DNA of 46,867 nt from Burkholderia territorii (GCF_902833055.1 NZ_CADFEJ010000031.1:1-46867), one strand, 5' to 3'; positions 25,878 through 35,769 are shown, counted from the stretch's first letter. Notes: generated by a model not told the origin, from the sequence alone. A program made the numbers and translations.

Positions 25878-27245
25878 ATGGCGCACAGCCTGCGCGGGCG
25901 GCTGTTGTGGTGGCTGCTGCTGCCGCTCGCGGCGTTCGTGCTGATCGCGGGCGCGATGTCGTACGACACCGCGCGGCGCACGGCCGCGCTCGTGCAGGAC
26001 AGCGCGCTCGTCGCGTCCGCGCGCACGATCGGCGAGGACGTCGAATGGCGCAACGGGCTGCCCGTCGCCGACGTGCCGCCGGCCGCGCTCGAGATCTTCG
26101 AGTCGCCGTCGCGCGATTCGGTGTTCTACAAGGTGATCGACGGCCACGGCCGGCTGCTCGCCGGCAACCCGGCGCTCGCGCTGCCCGAGCGTCACGACGC
26201 CGAGCCGACGCTGTACGACACGTCGCTCGACGGCGTGCGGCTGCGCGCGGCCGCTTACGATCGCCAGCTGTACGACGAAGGGCAGATCGAGACGGTCACG
26301 GTCGTCGTCGCGAAGACGACGCGCTCGCACGACGCGATGGTCGCGACGATCTGGCGGCCGCAGCTCGTGCGCCTGTCGCTGATGCTGGTGCTCGCGGTCG
26401 TGCTCGTGTATCTCGGCCTCACGCTCGAGCTGCGCCCGTTGATGAAGCTCAAGGACGACGTTGCCGACCGCGGCCCGATGGAGCTCGAGCCGATTCGCCC
26501 GGAGCGGCTTCAGCACGAACTGCGGCCGATCGTCGACGCGATCAACCAGTGCATCGCGCGGCTCAATACGCACACGGCCACGCAACGCCGCTTCATCGCC
26601 GACGCCGCGCACCAGCTGCGCACGCCGATCGCCGTGCTCGACACGCAGATCCAGTACGCGCAGCAGCGCGAGCACAACGACGCGGAGCTCGCGTCGGTGC
26701 TCGACAGCATGCAGCGCAGCAGTCGCAGGATGGCCGACGTGACCGACAAGCTGCTGCTGCTCGCGCACGCGGAAGCGACGCCGTCGACGCTGCTCACGCA
26801 TCGCGTCGACCTGGCCGCCGTCGTGTCGAGCGTGCTGGAGGAAACGATCGTGCTCGCGCAACGGCGCGACATCGACCTCGGCGCCGATCTCGGCGAACGG
26901 CTCGACGTCGCGGGCAGCGACAGCCTGCTGACCGCGCTGGTGATGAACCTCGTCGACAACGCGGTGCGCTACACGCAGCCGGGCGGCTGCGTGACGGTCG
27001 CCGCACGGCGCGACGGCGACGCGGTCGTGCTCGACGTGGTCGACAACGGCCCGGGCATTCCGGCCGAAGCGCGGCCGCACGTGTTCAAGCGGTTCTACCG
27101 CGTGTCGGCCGACACCGAAGGCTCGGGCCTCGGCCTCGCGATCGTGCGCGAGATCGCGCAGGCGCACGGCGGCAGCGCGTCGCTCGCGCCGGGCCCCGGC
27201 AATCGCGGTATCGTCGTGACCGTGCGGCTGCCCGCGTACGCTTGA
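25878..27245 (+). CDS. Sensor histidine kinase, TctE-like
   Basis: 455-residue membrane kinase. The first helix is at residues 9-28, followed by a periplasmic two-component sensor N-terminal domain (about 30-160) and a second helix at about 168-185. The H-box is DAAHQLRTPIAV with H245, the N-box LVDNAVRYT, and the G-boxes DNGPGIP and GSGLGLAIV. TctE homologues sense tricarboxylates, but the stimulus here is unknown. It lies between an ABC importer and its cognate response regulator (12 nt downstream), so control of the importer or of the porin is possible. Confidence 0.93.
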   Translation: MAHSLRGRLLWWLLLPLAAFVLIAGAMSYDTARRTAALVQDSALVASARTIGEDVEWRNGLPVADVPPAALEIFESPSRDSVFYKVIDGHGRLLAGNPALALPERHDAEPTLYDTSLDGVRLRAAAYDRQLYDEGQIETVTVVVAKTTRSHDAMVATIWRPQLVRLSLMLVLAVVLVYLGLTLELRPLMKLKDDVADRGPMELEPIRPERLQHELRPIVDAINQCIARLNTHTATQRRFIADAAHQLRTPIAVLDTQIQYAQQREHNDAELASVLDSMQRSSRRMADVTDKLLLLAHAEATPSTLLTHRVDLAAVVSSVLEETIVLAQRRDIDLGADLGERLDVAGSDSLLTALVMNLVDNAVRYTQPGGCVTVAARRDGDAVVLDVVDNGPGIPAEARPHVFKRFYRVSADTEGSGLGLAIVREIAQAHGGSASLAPGPGNRGIVVTVRLPAYA

Positions 27246-27257
27246 AGAGAAGGCACC

Positions 27258-27935
27258 ATGAAACTCCTGCTGGTCGAAGACAACGCCGAACTCGCGCACT
27301 GGATCGTGAACCTGCTGCGCGGCGAGGATTTCGCGGTCGACTGCGTCGGCGACGGCGAACGCGCCGACACCGTGCTGAAGACCGAGCGCTACGACGCGGT
27401 GCTGCTCGACATGCGGCTGCCGGGCATCAGCGGCAAGGAAGTGCTCGCGCGATTGCGGCGCCGCAACGACAACGTGCCGGTGCTGATGCTGACCGCGCAC
27501 GGCTCGGTCGACGACAAGGTCGACTGCTTCGGCGCCGGCGCCGACGACTACGTAGTCAAGCCGTTCGAATCGCGCGAGCTGGTCGCGCGGATCCGCGCGC
27601 TGATCCGCCGGCAGGCCGGTGTGGGCACGACGCAGCTCGTGTGCGGCGATCTCGTCTACGCGTTCGGCACGCGCGAATTCCGTTGCGGCAACGCCGTGCT
27701 CGCGCTGCGTCGCCGCGAGCATGCGATTCTCGAAACGCTGATGCTGCAGCAGAACAAGACGGTATCGAAGGCGCGGCTGATGGACAGCGTGTTCGCGCTC
27801 GACGACGAACCGAGCGCGGATGCGATCGACATCTACATTCACCGGCTGCGCAAGCATCTTGCGGGCAGCACGGCCGAGATCATCACGCTGCGCGGGCTCG
27901 GCTACATCCTGCGCGAGAAGAGCGCGCAGCACTGA
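27258..27935 (+). CDS. OmpR-family response regulator, TctD-like
   Basis: 225-residue regulator. The receiver domain has D51 (LLDMRLPGISG) as phospho-acceptor, plus acidic D8, T79 and K101. The C-terminal winged-helix domain contains DAIDIYIHRLRKHL and ends TLRGLGYILRE. It sits in an operon with the upstream kinase. The outer-membrane porin that follows after 255 nt is a plausible target by analogy with tctD-opdH-type loci, but this is inference. Confidence 0.94.
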   Translation: MKLLLVEDNAELAHWIVNLLRGEDFAVDCVGDGERADTVLKTERYDAVLLDMRLPGISGKEVLARLRRRNDNVPVLMLTAHGSVDDKVDCFGAGADDYVVKPFESRELVARIRALIRRQAGVGTTQLVCGDLVYAFGTREFRCGNAVLALRRREHAILETLMLQQNKTVSKARLMDSVFALDDEPSADAIDIYIHRLRKHLAGSTAEIITLRGLGYILREKSAQH

Positions 27936-28190
27936 CGGCCGTCCGTCGGACGTCGGTATCGATTCGTAGCACGTAACGTCCCGGCAACCCGCGGCCCGCC
28001 TGCCCGATTCGTGATTGTTGCGCGTTCGGTGTTTTCACCGATCCGATTCTTTCCTCCGGGAAAGCGGCGTGAAGGATTGCACCCTCTACGATGCTACACG
28101 CCGGCCTCCTCGCTGTGGCCGGCACCATTCGGCATACATTACGTACTGCCAACGAACAGATTTCAATGCGGCAGCTCGGAGGAGACGATC

Positions 28191-29321
28191 TTGAAACGAA
28201 AAACCCTTGCCCTTTCCATCGCGGCGGCAGGCCTGTGCGCCGGCACCCAGGCGCACGCGCAGTCGAGCGTGCAGCTCTACGGCCTGATGGACCTGAGCTT
28301 TCCGACCTACCGGACCCACGCCGACGCGAACGGCAACCATGTGATCGGCATGGGCAACGAAGGCGAGCCGTGGTTCAGCGGCAGCCGCTGGGGCCTGCGC
28401 GGCGCCGAGGACATCGGCGGCGGCACGAAGATCATCTTCCGCCTCGAAAGCGAATTCGTGGTCGCGAACGGCCAGATGGAAGACGAAGGCCAGATCTTCG
28501 ACCGCGACGCGTGGGTGGGCGTCGAGGACGAGCGCTTCGGCAAGCTGACGGCCGGCTTCCAGAACACGATCGCGCGCGACGCAGCAGCAATTTACGGCGA
28601 CGCGTACGGTTCCGCGAAGCTCACGACCGAGGAAGGCGGCTGGACCAACTCGAACAACTTCAAGCAGATGATCTTCTACGCGGCCGGCCCGACGGGCACG
28701 CGTTACAACAACGGCCTCGCGTGGAAGAAGCTGTTCAGCAACGGCATCTTCGCGAGCGCCGGCTACCAGTTCAGCAACTCGACCGCGTTCGCGACCGGCT
28801 CCGCGTACCAGGTCGCGCTCGGCTACAACGGCGGGCCGTTCGCCGTGTCGGGCTTCTACAACCACGTGAATCACGGCGGTTTCACGAACCAGACGTTCTC
28901 CGTCGGCGGCAACTACGCGTTCAGCATCGTGCGGTTGAATGCCGGCTACTTCCGCTACAACGGCGATCAGGGTTCGCTCGGCCAGCGCCACGACGATTCG
29001 TGGACGGTGTCGATGAAGATCGCGCCGAAGGGCCCGCTCGACTACGAGCTCGGCTACCAGCAGATGCGCATCAAGAACGCCGCGTACAACGCCGACGGCT
29101 TCACGCCGAACGCGAACCTCGGCGCGTTCAGCCTGACCAACGGCGTCGGCAACGGCTTCAAGGAAACGATCTACGGATCGGTGTTCTACCACCTGAGCAA
29201 GCGCACCGAGCTGTACCTGGCCGGCGACTACATGAAGCTGCATGGCGGCTACAAGGTGTCGTCGACGTTCGGCGCGAAGAACCAGCTCGAACTGACCTCG
29301 GGCATCCGCACGCGCTTCTGA
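28191..29321 (+). CDS. Gram-negative porin (Burkholderia OmpC-like)
   Basis: 376-residue outer-membrane trimeric porin. The start is a TTG at 28191 behind a strong CGGAGGAGA ribosome site. It gives a signal peptide KRKTLALSIAAAGLCAGTQAHA and the mature N-terminus QSSVQLYGLMDLS. Porin signatures follow (GSRWGLRGAEDIGGGTKIIFRLE, DRDAWVGVEDERFGKLTAG). It ends in the canonical beta-signal with terminal Phe (TSGIRTRF). The earlier ATG at 28011 in the same frame would put 60 non-signal residues in front and is rejected. Confidence 0.95.
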   Translation: MKRKTLALSIAAAGLCAGTQAHAQSSVQLYGLMDLSFPTYRTHADANGNHVIGMGNEGEPWFSGSRWGLRGAEDIGGGTKIIFRLESEFVVANGQMEDEGQIFDRDAWVGVEDERFGKLTAGFQNTIARDAAAIYGDAYGSAKLTTEEGGWTNSNNFKQMIFYAAGPTGTRYNNGLAWKKLFSNGIFASAGYQFSNSTAFATGSAYQVALGYNGGPFAVSGFYNHVNHGGFTNQTFSVGGNYAFSIVRLNAGYFRYNGDQGSLGQRHDDSWTVSMKIAPKGPLDYELGYQQMRIKNAAYNADGFTPNANLGAFSLTNGVGNGFKETIYGSVFYHLSKRTELYLAGDYMKLHGGYKVSSTFGAKNQLELTSGIRTRF

Positions 29322-29332
29322 CCCCGCGGCCG

Positions 29333-29349
29333 GGGCGCGTCGCGCCCCG
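29333..29349 (+). terminator. GC hairpin after the porin gene, possible terminator
   Basis: GGGGCGCG-T-CGCGCCCC lies 12 nt after the porin stop. There is no immediate T-run, so termination is uncertain. The rest of the 319-nt gap before the methyltransferase gene (up to 29640) holds a run CCCTTTTTT at about 29408 but no gene or clear promoter. Confidence 0.4.
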
Positions 29350-29640
29350 CCGTACCCTTCTCGTTCGGGATTCTCCATGCGGGCACGGCGGCGCATTGCG
29401 CTGAACGTGCCCTTTTTTCTTCGTTCTGCAAGCGCGATGCGCGCAGCGCCGCGACACGCGGGCCGCAAGCCGCTCGCGGCCCGTCGGACGGGCGTTTCCC
29501 GGCCGATGCGCGCCCACTCGCCTCGCATCGGTGCTTGACCTGCGCCGACCGACTCGCTAGCGTTTCGGGTTTGCCCGGGTGGCCATTGCCGCCGGTGCCG
29601 CGAGTGCGCCCGATGTCCTGGCGCACGCGGCCGGGCTCCG

Positions 29641-31659
29641 ATGGAAAAAACGATGCAGAAACTCGATGCGGAGAGCCCGCAGGCGATGTCGACGGATTTC
29701 ATCGCCGACAACGTCGCGCGCCTGAAGGCGCTGTTCCCCGAACTCGTGACCGAAGGCCCGGACGGTGCGTCGGTCGACGTCGACGTGCTGAAGGCGCTGG
29801 TCGGCGAGCGCATCGTCGGCGCCGCCGACGAGCGCTACGGCTTCCACTGGCACGGCAAGCGCAGCGCGCGCCAGGCCGCGCTCACGCCGTCGACGGGCAC
29901 GCTGCGTCCGTGCCCCGGCGACAGCGTCGCGTGGGACGACACGCGCCATCTCGTGATCGATGGCGACAACCTCGACGTGATGAAGCTGCTGCACAAGAGC
30001 TACGCGGGCAAGGTGAAGCTCGTCTACATCGACCCGCCGTACAACACCGGCAGCGATTTCGTCTATCCGGACGACTTCAGCGACAGCATCCGCCACTACC
30101 TGGCGATGACGGGCCAGACCGAAGGCGGCGTGAAGCGCAGCACCAACACCGAGGCGAACGGCCGGTTCCACACCGACTGGCTGAACATGATGTATCCGCG
30201 CCTGAAGCTCGCGCACGCGCTGTTGTCCGACGAAGGTCTGATCGCCGTGCACATCGACGAGCACGAAGTGCATGCGCTCGTGCTGATGCTGCGCGAGATC
30301 TTCGGCGAGGAGAACGAGCTCGGCGTCGCCGTGTGGGACAAGCGCAATCCGAAGGGCGATGCGCGCGGCATCGCGTACCAGCACGAATCGCTGGTGCTGT
30401 TCGCGCGCAACGCCGAGACGCTGCTCGAGCAGGCGCCGCTGAAGCGCCCGAAGCGCAACGCGCAGCGCATGCTGGATGCCGCGCACGACGCGGTGTACCG
30501 CAGCGGCAACGCGAAGGATGCGCAAAAGGCCTACCGCGCGTGGATGAAGGCGCAGACCAACCTGTCGGGCGGCGAGGTGATGTACGACCGGCTGTCGGCC
30601 GACGGGCGCGTGTACCGCCTCGTGTCGATGGCATGGCCGAACAAGAAGAAAGCGCCGGAAGAATATTTCACGCCGCTGATCCATCCGGTCACCGGCAAGC
30701 CGTGCGCGATGCCGGCACGCGGCTGGCGCAACCCGCCCGCGACGATGCAGGCGCTGATCGAGCGCGGCCAGATCGAGTTCGGCCCGGATGAAACGACGCA
30801 GCCGCAGCGCATCTACTATCTCGACGAGAACATGTACGAGAACGTGCCGTCGGTGCTGCCGTTCGCGGGCTCCGACGACGCGTTGCTGAAGACGCTCGGC
30901 ATCCCGTTCGACCAGCCGAAGCCGGTCGACTTCGCGGCCGCCGTGATCGGCTGGTGCACGCGCGGCGACGACATCGTGCTCGACTGCTTCGCCGGCTCCG
31001 GCTCGACCGGTCACGCGGTGATGCAGGTGAACGCGACCGACGGCGGCGCACGGCGCTACATCCTCGTGCAGCTGCCCGAGGCGCTCGACCGCCGCGACAA
31101 GACGCAGCTGGCGGCCGCCGATTTCTGCGCGAAGCTGAAGAAGCCGCTCACGCTCGCGGAAATCACGAAGGAACGCCTGCGCCGCGCCGCGCAGCAGGTC
31201 GCGCGCGATTTTCCGGAGAGCTATGGCGATCTCGGTTTCCGCGTGTACCGGCTCGACACGACCAACGTGATCGAATGGGATCCGCGCCGCGACGACTTCG
31301 ATCACGCGCTCTTCGCGTCCGTCGAGCACGTGAAGACCGGCCGCAGCGAGGACGACCTGCTCGCCGAGCTGACGCTCAAGCTCGGCCTCGACCTGTGCAC
31401 GCCGGTCGAGCATCACCAGGTCGCGGGCAAGACCGTGCACCTGATCGGCCGCGCGATCGTCGCGTGCTTCGATGCGCGCATTGCGCGCGACGACGCGGGC
31501 CCGCTCGCCGACGGCATCGTCGACCTGCTCGACGCGAGCGGCGCGACGCGCGACGTCACGTGCCTGTTCCGCGACAGCGGCTTCGTCGACGACGTCGCGA
31601 AGCTCAATCTCGCCGCGCTGCTCGAACAGCACGGCGTGAAGCGCGTGCGGAGCCTGTGA
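29641..31659 (+). CDS. mod: Type III restriction-modification methyltransferase subunit (Mod)
   Basis: 672-residue DNA N6-adenine methyltransferase of the beta order: catalytic motif IV DPPYNTG (131-137) comes first, followed by the target-recognition region, and motif I (DCFAGSGSTGHAV, about 447-460) towards the C-terminus. In a type III system Mod reads the site and methylates one strand, and is needed for Res activity. The ATG at 29641 or the one four codons later could be the start. The stop overlaps the res start (TGATG). I saw no simple-sequence repeat that would make it phase-variable. Both catalytic motifs are intact. Confidence 0.94.
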   Translation: MEKTMQKLDAESPQAMSTDFIADNVARLKALFPELVTEGPDGASVDVDVLKALVGERIVGAADERYGFHWHGKRSARQAALTPSTGTLRPCPGDSVAWDDTRHLVIDGDNLDVMKLLHKSYAGKVKLVYIDPPYNTGSDFVYPDDFSDSIRHYLAMTGQTEGGVKRSTNTEANGRFHTDWLNMMYPRLKLAHALLSDEGLIAVHIDEHEVHALVLMLREIFGEENELGVAVWDKRNPKGDARGIAYQHESLVLFARNAETLLEQAPLKRPKRNAQRMLDAAHDAVYRSGNAKDAQKAYRAWMKAQTNLSGGEVMYDRLSADGRVYRLVSMAWPNKKKAPEEYFTPLIHPVTGKPCAMPARGWRNPPATMQALIERGQIEFGPDETTQPQRIYYLDENMYENVPSVLPFAGSDDALLKTLGIPFDQPKPVDFAAAVIGWCTRGDDIVLDCFAGSGSTGHAVMQVNATDGGARRYILVQLPEALDRRDKTQLAAADFCAKLKKPLTLAEITKERLRRAAQQVARDFPESYGDLGFRVYRLDTTNVIEWDPRRDDFDHALFASVEHVKTGRSEDDLLAELTLKLGLDLCTPVEHHQVAGKTVHLIGRAIVACFDARIARDDAGPLADGIVDLLDASGATRDVTCLFRDSGFVDDVAKLNLAALLEQHGVKRVRSL

Positions 31660-34600
31660 TGCGGCTGCATTTCGAAGCGGATCTCGACTACCAGCGCGAG
31701 GCGATCGACGCCGTCTGCGACCTGTTTCGCGGCCAGGAATCGTATCGCGGCGACTTCAGCGTGTTCGCGAACGCGGCGCCCGGCACGACGGCCGCCGCGC
31801 AAGGCTCGCTGGGCTTCGCGGTATCGGAGCAAGGCGTCGGCAACCGGCTGTCGCTGACCGACGACGCGCTCGCGCGCAATCTCGCCGACGTGCAGCTGCG
31901 CGGCGGGCTGCCGCCGTCCGGCCCGCCCGACTCGCGCGACTTCACCGTCGAGATGGAGACCGGCACCGGCAAGACCTACGTTTACCTGCGCACGATCTTC
32001 GAGCTGAACCGCCGCTACGGCTTCACGAAATTCGTGATCGTCGTGCCGTCGATCGCGATCAAGGAAGGCGTGCACAAGACGCTGTCGATCACCGAGGATC
32101 ATTTCCGCGCGCTGTACGCGGGCGTGCCGTACGACTATTTCCTGTACGACTCGGCGAAGCTCGGCCAGGTGCGCCACTTCGCGGCGAGCGCGGCGATCCA
32201 GATCATGGTCATGACCGTCGCCGCGATCAACAAGAAAGAGATCAACAACCTTTACAAGGACAGCGAGAAGACCGGCGGCGAGAAGCCGATCGACCTGATC
32301 CGCGCGACGCGGCCGATCGTGATCGTCGACGAGCCGCAAAGCGTCGACGGCGGGCTCGAGGGGCGCGGGCGCGAAGCGCTCGCCGCGATGGCGCCGCTCT
32401 GCACGCTGCGCTATTCGGCGACGCACGTCGACCGCCATCACATGGTCTACCGGCTCGATGCGGTCGACGCGTACGAGCGCAAGCTCGTCAAGCAGATCGA
32501 GATCGCGTCGGCGATTGTGGAGGATGCGCACAACAAGCCGTACGTGCGGCTCGTCGGCGTGTCGAACCGGCGCGGCGCGATCAGCGCGCGCATCGAGCTC
32601 GACGTGGCGACCGCGGCCGGCGTGAAGCGCCAGATCGTGTCGGCGACCGACGGCGACGATCTCGAACGCCTGACCCGGCGTGCGCTGTACGCCGGGCTGC
32701 GCATCGGCGAGGTGCATGCGGTGAAGGGGGCCGAATACGTCGAGCTGCGCCATCCGGAAGGCGAGGCGTTCCTGTCGCTCGGCGAGGCGTTCGGCGACAT
32801 CGACACGCTCGCCGTGCAGCGCGAGATGATCCGCCGCACGATCCGCGAGCATCTCGACAAGGAATTGCGCCTGGCCGAGCGCGGCGTGAAGGTGCTGTCG
32901 CTGTTCTTCGTCGACTCGGTCGAGCGCTATCGGCGCTACGACGAGAACGGGATGCCCGTGAAGGGCGACTACGCGCTGATCTTCGAAGAAGAATATGCGC
33001 GCGCGGCGCGCGTGCCGGCCTACCGTGCGCTGTTCGACGGCGTCGACGTCGCGCTCGAAGTCGAGCGCGCGCACAACGGCTACTTCTCGATCGATCGCAA
33101 GGGCGGCTGGACCGACACGAGCGAGAGCAGCGCCGCCGCGCGCGAGAACGCGGAGCGCGCGTACGGGCTCATCATGCGCGAGAAGGAAGCGCTGCTGTCG
33201 TTCGACACGCCGCTGAAGTTCATCTTCTCGCACTCGGCGCTCAAGGAAGGCTGGGACAACCCGAACGTATTCCAGATCTGCACGCTGCGCGACATCCAGA
33301 CCGAACGCGAGCGCCGCCAGACGCTCGGCCGCGGGCTGCGCCTGGCCGTCGACCAGGACGGCGAACGCGTGCGCGATCCGGGCGTGAACACGCTCACCGT
33401 GATCGCGACCGAGCGCTACGAATCGTTCGCGGAGAACCTGCAGAAGGAAATCGAGGCCGACACCGGTATCCGCTTCGGAATCGTCGAGGAACACCAGTTC
33501 GCGGCGCTGCCGGTGCAGGAAGGCGACGGGCCCGCGCATGCGCTCGGCATCGAGCTGTCGCGCGTGTTGTGGGCGCATCTGCACGAGCAGGGCTACGTCG
33601 ACGCGCAGGGCAAGGTGCTCGACCGGCTGAAGGATGCGCTGCGCCAGAGCGCGCTCGTGCTGCCCGAGGCGTTCGAGTCGCTGCGCGCGCCGATCGTCGC
33701 GACGCTGCGCAAGCTGTCCGGCCGCTTCGCGGTGCGCAATGCCGACGAACGTCGCGCGATCGCGTTGCGGCGCGATGCATCGGGCAAGGCCGTCGTGTTC
33801 GGCGACGACTTCCGCGCGCTGTGGGACCGCATCCGTCATCGCACCGTGTACAGCGTCGAGTTCGACAACGCGAAGCTCGTGCGCGATTGCACGGCCGCGC
33901 TGCGCGACGCGCCGGACATCGCGCGTGCGCGGCTGCAGTGGCGCAAGGCCGAGATCGATATCGGCAAGGCCGGCGTCGAGGCGGTCGAGGTGGCGGGCGC
34001 CGGCACGGTGCTGATCGACGAGGGCGAGCTGCCGCTGCCCGACCTGCTCACCGAACTGCAGGACCGCACGCAGCTCACGCGCCGCTCGCTCGCGACGATC
34101 CTGGCCGACAGCGGCCGGCTCGACGACTTCCGCGTGAATCCGCAGCAGTTCATCGCGCTGGCCGCCGATGCGATCAACCGCTGCAAGCGGCTCGCGCTGG
34201 TGGCGGGCATCGCGTACCGCAAGCTCGGCGAACGCCACGTGCATGCGCTCGAATCGTTCGAGAGCGAGGCGCTGACCGGCTACCTGCGCAACCTGCGGCC
34301 CGATGCGCGCAAGTCGATCCACGAGGCCGTCGTGTGCGAGACCGACGCGGAGCGTGCGTTCGCCGATGCACTCGAAGCGCACGACGGCGTGAAGCTGTAC
34401 GCGAAGCTGCCCGCGTGGTTCCGCGTGCCGACGCCGCTTGGCAGCTATCACCCGGACTGGGCGGTGCTCGCGGAGCAGGAAGACGGCGAGCGGCTCTATT
34501 TCGTCGTCGATACGCCGAATGCCGACGGCGACGTGACGAGCGAGCACGAGCGCGCGAAGCTCGCATGCGGCGACGCGCATTTCCGCGCGCTGGTAGACGG

Positions 34601-34694
34601 CGGCGAGGCCGCGCGGTTCGTGCGTGTCAGGCACGCCGATGCGTTGTTCGAGCCCGTTGCGGCCACCGCGCCGCGAGCGCACGCGGGACGTTGA
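31659..34694 (+). CDS. res: Type III restriction enzyme subunit (Res), nuclease motif degenerate
   Basis: 1011-residue SF2 helicase-nuclease. The N-terminus is LDYQREAIDAVCDLFRG, motif I METGTGKT (99-106), motif II DEPQ (224-227), motif III RYSATH, and motif VI QTLGRGLRL. These are intact, so ATP-driven translocation is likely. At the C-terminus the nuclease has PDW (932-934), but where Res proteins usually show VVETKG this one reads VVDTPN (949-954). The catalytic Lys is replaced by Pro and Glu by Asp. The frame is fully open. Modification may persist without cleavage. A strong terminator follows at once. Confidence 0.92.
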   Translation: MRLHFEADLDYQREAIDAVCDLFRGQESYRGDFSVFANAAPGTTAAAQGSLGFAVSEQGVGNRLSLTDDALARNLADVQLRGGLPPSGPPDSRDFTVEMETGTGKTYVYLRTIFELNRRYGFTKFVIVVPSIAIKEGVHKTLSITEDHFRALYAGVPYDYFLYDSAKLGQVRHFAASAAIQIMVMTVAAINKKEINNLYKDSEKTGGEKPIDLIRATRPIVIVDEPQSVDGGLEGRGREALAAMAPLCTLRYSATHVDRHHMVYRLDAVDAYERKLVKQIEIASAIVEDAHNKPYVRLVGVSNRRGAISARIELDVATAAGVKRQIVSATDGDDLERLTRRALYAGLRIGEVHAVKGAEYVELRHPEGEAFLSLGEAFGDIDTLAVQREMIRRTIREHLDKELRLAERGVKVLSLFFVDSVERYRRYDENGMPVKGDYALIFEEEYARAARVPAYRALFDGVDVALEVERAHNGYFSIDRKGGWTDTSESSAAARENAERAYGLIMREKEALLSFDTPLKFIFSHSALKEGWDNPNVFQICTLRDIQTERERRQTLGRGLRLAVDQDGERVRDPGVNTLTVIATERYESFAENLQKEIEADTGIRFGIVEEHQFAALPVQEGDGPAHALGIELSRVLWAHLHEQGYVDAQGKVLDRLKDALRQSALVLPEAFESLRAPIVATLRKLSGRFAVRNADERRAIALRRDASGKAVVFGDDFRALWDRIRHRTVYSVEFDNAKLVRDCTAALRDAPDIARARLQWRKAEIDIGKAGVEAVEVAGAGTVLIDEGELPLPDLLTELQDRTQLTRRSLATILADSGRLDDFRVNPQQFIALAADAINRCKRLALVAGIAYRKLGERHVHALESFESEALTGYLRNLRPDARKSIHEAVVCETDAERAFADALEAHDGVKLYAKLPAWFRVPTPLGSYHPDWAVLAEQEDGERLYFVVDTPNADGDVTSEHERAKLACGDAHFRALVDGGEAARFVRVRHADALFEPVAATAPRAHAGR

Positions 34695-34698
34695 AACG

Positions 34699-34724
34699 AA
34701 GGGCGGCGCGAGCCGCCCTTTTTT
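34699..34724 (+). terminator. Rho-independent terminator after res
   Basis: AAGGGCGGC-GCGA-GCCGCCCTT followed by TTTT, starting four bases after the res stop. A textbook hairpin with U-tract on the plus strand. It closes the mod-res operon. Confidence 0.9.
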
Positions 34725-34897
34725 CATGTAGCGGACCGTGACGCTGCGATGCGTCCGTCGCTGCGGGGGCGAATCGGTGCGTCATCCGCGTGAAAGCGAT
34801 TCGTATCCTCGCGTGCTCGAGCGACCGGTTACGGCTGGTTGCAAATCGGGGTCGATGCGATGCCGATGCGCGACGCCTCCGTTGCGCCGCAACCATG

Positions 34898-34922
34898 AAA
34901 AAGGGCGCCGAAGCGCCCTTTC
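34898..34922 (-). terminator. Rho-independent terminator of the Gly/His-rich protein gene
   Basis: Read on the minus strand: GGGCGC-TTCG-GCGCCC followed by TTTTT. It lies 20 nt past the stop of the small secreted protein gene at 34943. UUCG is an especially stable tetraloop. The roughly 170 nt between the two terminators holds no gene. Confidence 0.85.
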
Positions 34923-34942
34923 TTCACATGCGCATGCCGCGG

Positions 34943-35311
34943 TCAAAGCGTGCGGCCGAATGCATTGCGATGTGCGTGATGCGTGGACGTCGATGCATGT
35001 GCAGTATGGCCATGCGTGCGACCGTGACCGTGGCCCGGCTGCGTGCCCGCACGATCGGCGATCGTGTCGGAGCGGTCGGCTGCACGCGCGAGGCCCTTGT
35101 CGCGGTCGCCCGCGTGCATGCCGTTCGAGTTGCTCAGCGCTTCACCGCTCATGTGGCCGCCGGACATGCCGCCCGCGTTGCCACCCATGCCGCCGGCGCC
35201 ATGACCGCCGCCGTTGCCGCCGCCATTCCCGCCCGCTGCCGCATTCGCGGACACGGCACCGAATGCGAGCAGCGCGGCGGCCAACACGGACAGATATCGT
35301 TGCGTTTTCAT
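34943..35311 (-). CDS. Small exported Gly/His-rich protein, unknown function
   Basis: 122-residue precursor with a clear signal peptide (KTQRYLSVLAAALLAFGAVSANA). The mature part has a Gly/Asn/Met-rich segment (about residues 26-55), a central block ALSNSNGMHAGDRDKGLARAADR, and a His-rich C-terminus (HGHGRTHGHTAHASTSTHHAH). Similar DRD-x-G-x-x-RA patterns recur in small Burkholderia secreted proteins, but no function is known to me. The His-rich tail could bind metal. It is monocistronic, with its own terminator. A CTCCC (GGGAG) ribosome site precedes the start. Confidence 0.8.
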   Translation of the reverse strand: MKTQRYLSVLAAALLAFGAVSANAAAGGNGGGNGGGHGAGGMGGNAGGMSGGHMSGEALSNSNGMHAGDRDKGLARAADRSDTIADRAGTQPGHGHGRTHGHTAHASTSTHHAHRNAFGRTL

Positions 35312-35514
35312 TGTTTGCTCCCTGGAGCGTGTTCGAATGATTGCATTCTAGGAACACGCGATTTCCGCGCGACTCGACGTTGTAAATGATCGTAACGGCG
35401 TGCGCGATGCGCATTCATCGGATCAATGGGCGACTTGCCGGCCGCTCGTCGTCGAATGAAGGAAGGTGAAAGGCGGAAACGGCATCGTCGCACCGTTTCC
35501 GCCCGTGAGCGCGC

Positions 35515-35769
35515 TTAGTTCGCCGGCTGCCCGCCCTGCGCGGCCGCATTGCGCTGCGCGGCCGCTTCCTGCTCGTGTTTCTTCGCCATGTGATGGCCGA
35601 CGATGCAGCCGCCGACCGCGCCGGCCACCGCGTGATGTCCCGCGTAGTGGCCGGCGACGCCGCCCACCACCGCGCCCTTCATGCAGCCTGCCGCGTGCGC
35701 GCTGCCGATCGTTGCGAACGCAACTATTGCAGCCGCAGCGCACGATCCGATGTATCGATTGGGCTTCAT
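35515..35769 (-). CDS. Small exported glycine-zipper protein, unknown function
   Basis: 84-residue precursor with a signal peptide (to about AHA, residue 27), then a Gly/Ala/His segment GAVVGGVAGHYAGHHAV with GxxxG spacing typical of glycine-zipper membrane or outer-membrane proteins. It has two cysteines (C29, C55) and a charged, Gln/Ala-rich tail. A GGAGAG ribosome site lies just upstream on this strand. Second of three unrelated small exported proteins in a row on the minus strand. Confidence 0.75.
   Translation of the reverse strand: MKPNRYIGSCAAAAIVAFATIGSAHAAGCMKGAVVGGVAGHYAGHHAVAGAVGGCIVGHHMAKKHEQEAAAQRNAAAQGGQPAN

Noticed and set aside
28011..28190. Upstream extension of the porin with an ATG start
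   Set aside because: Would bury the signal peptide behind 60 residues; the TTG at 28191 has a strong ribosome site and directly starts the signal peptide.
31413..34727. 1104-codon minus-strand frame opposite res
   Set aside because: Mirror of the GC-rich res codons; His/Arg/Ala-rich with no domain, while res has complete helicase motifs.
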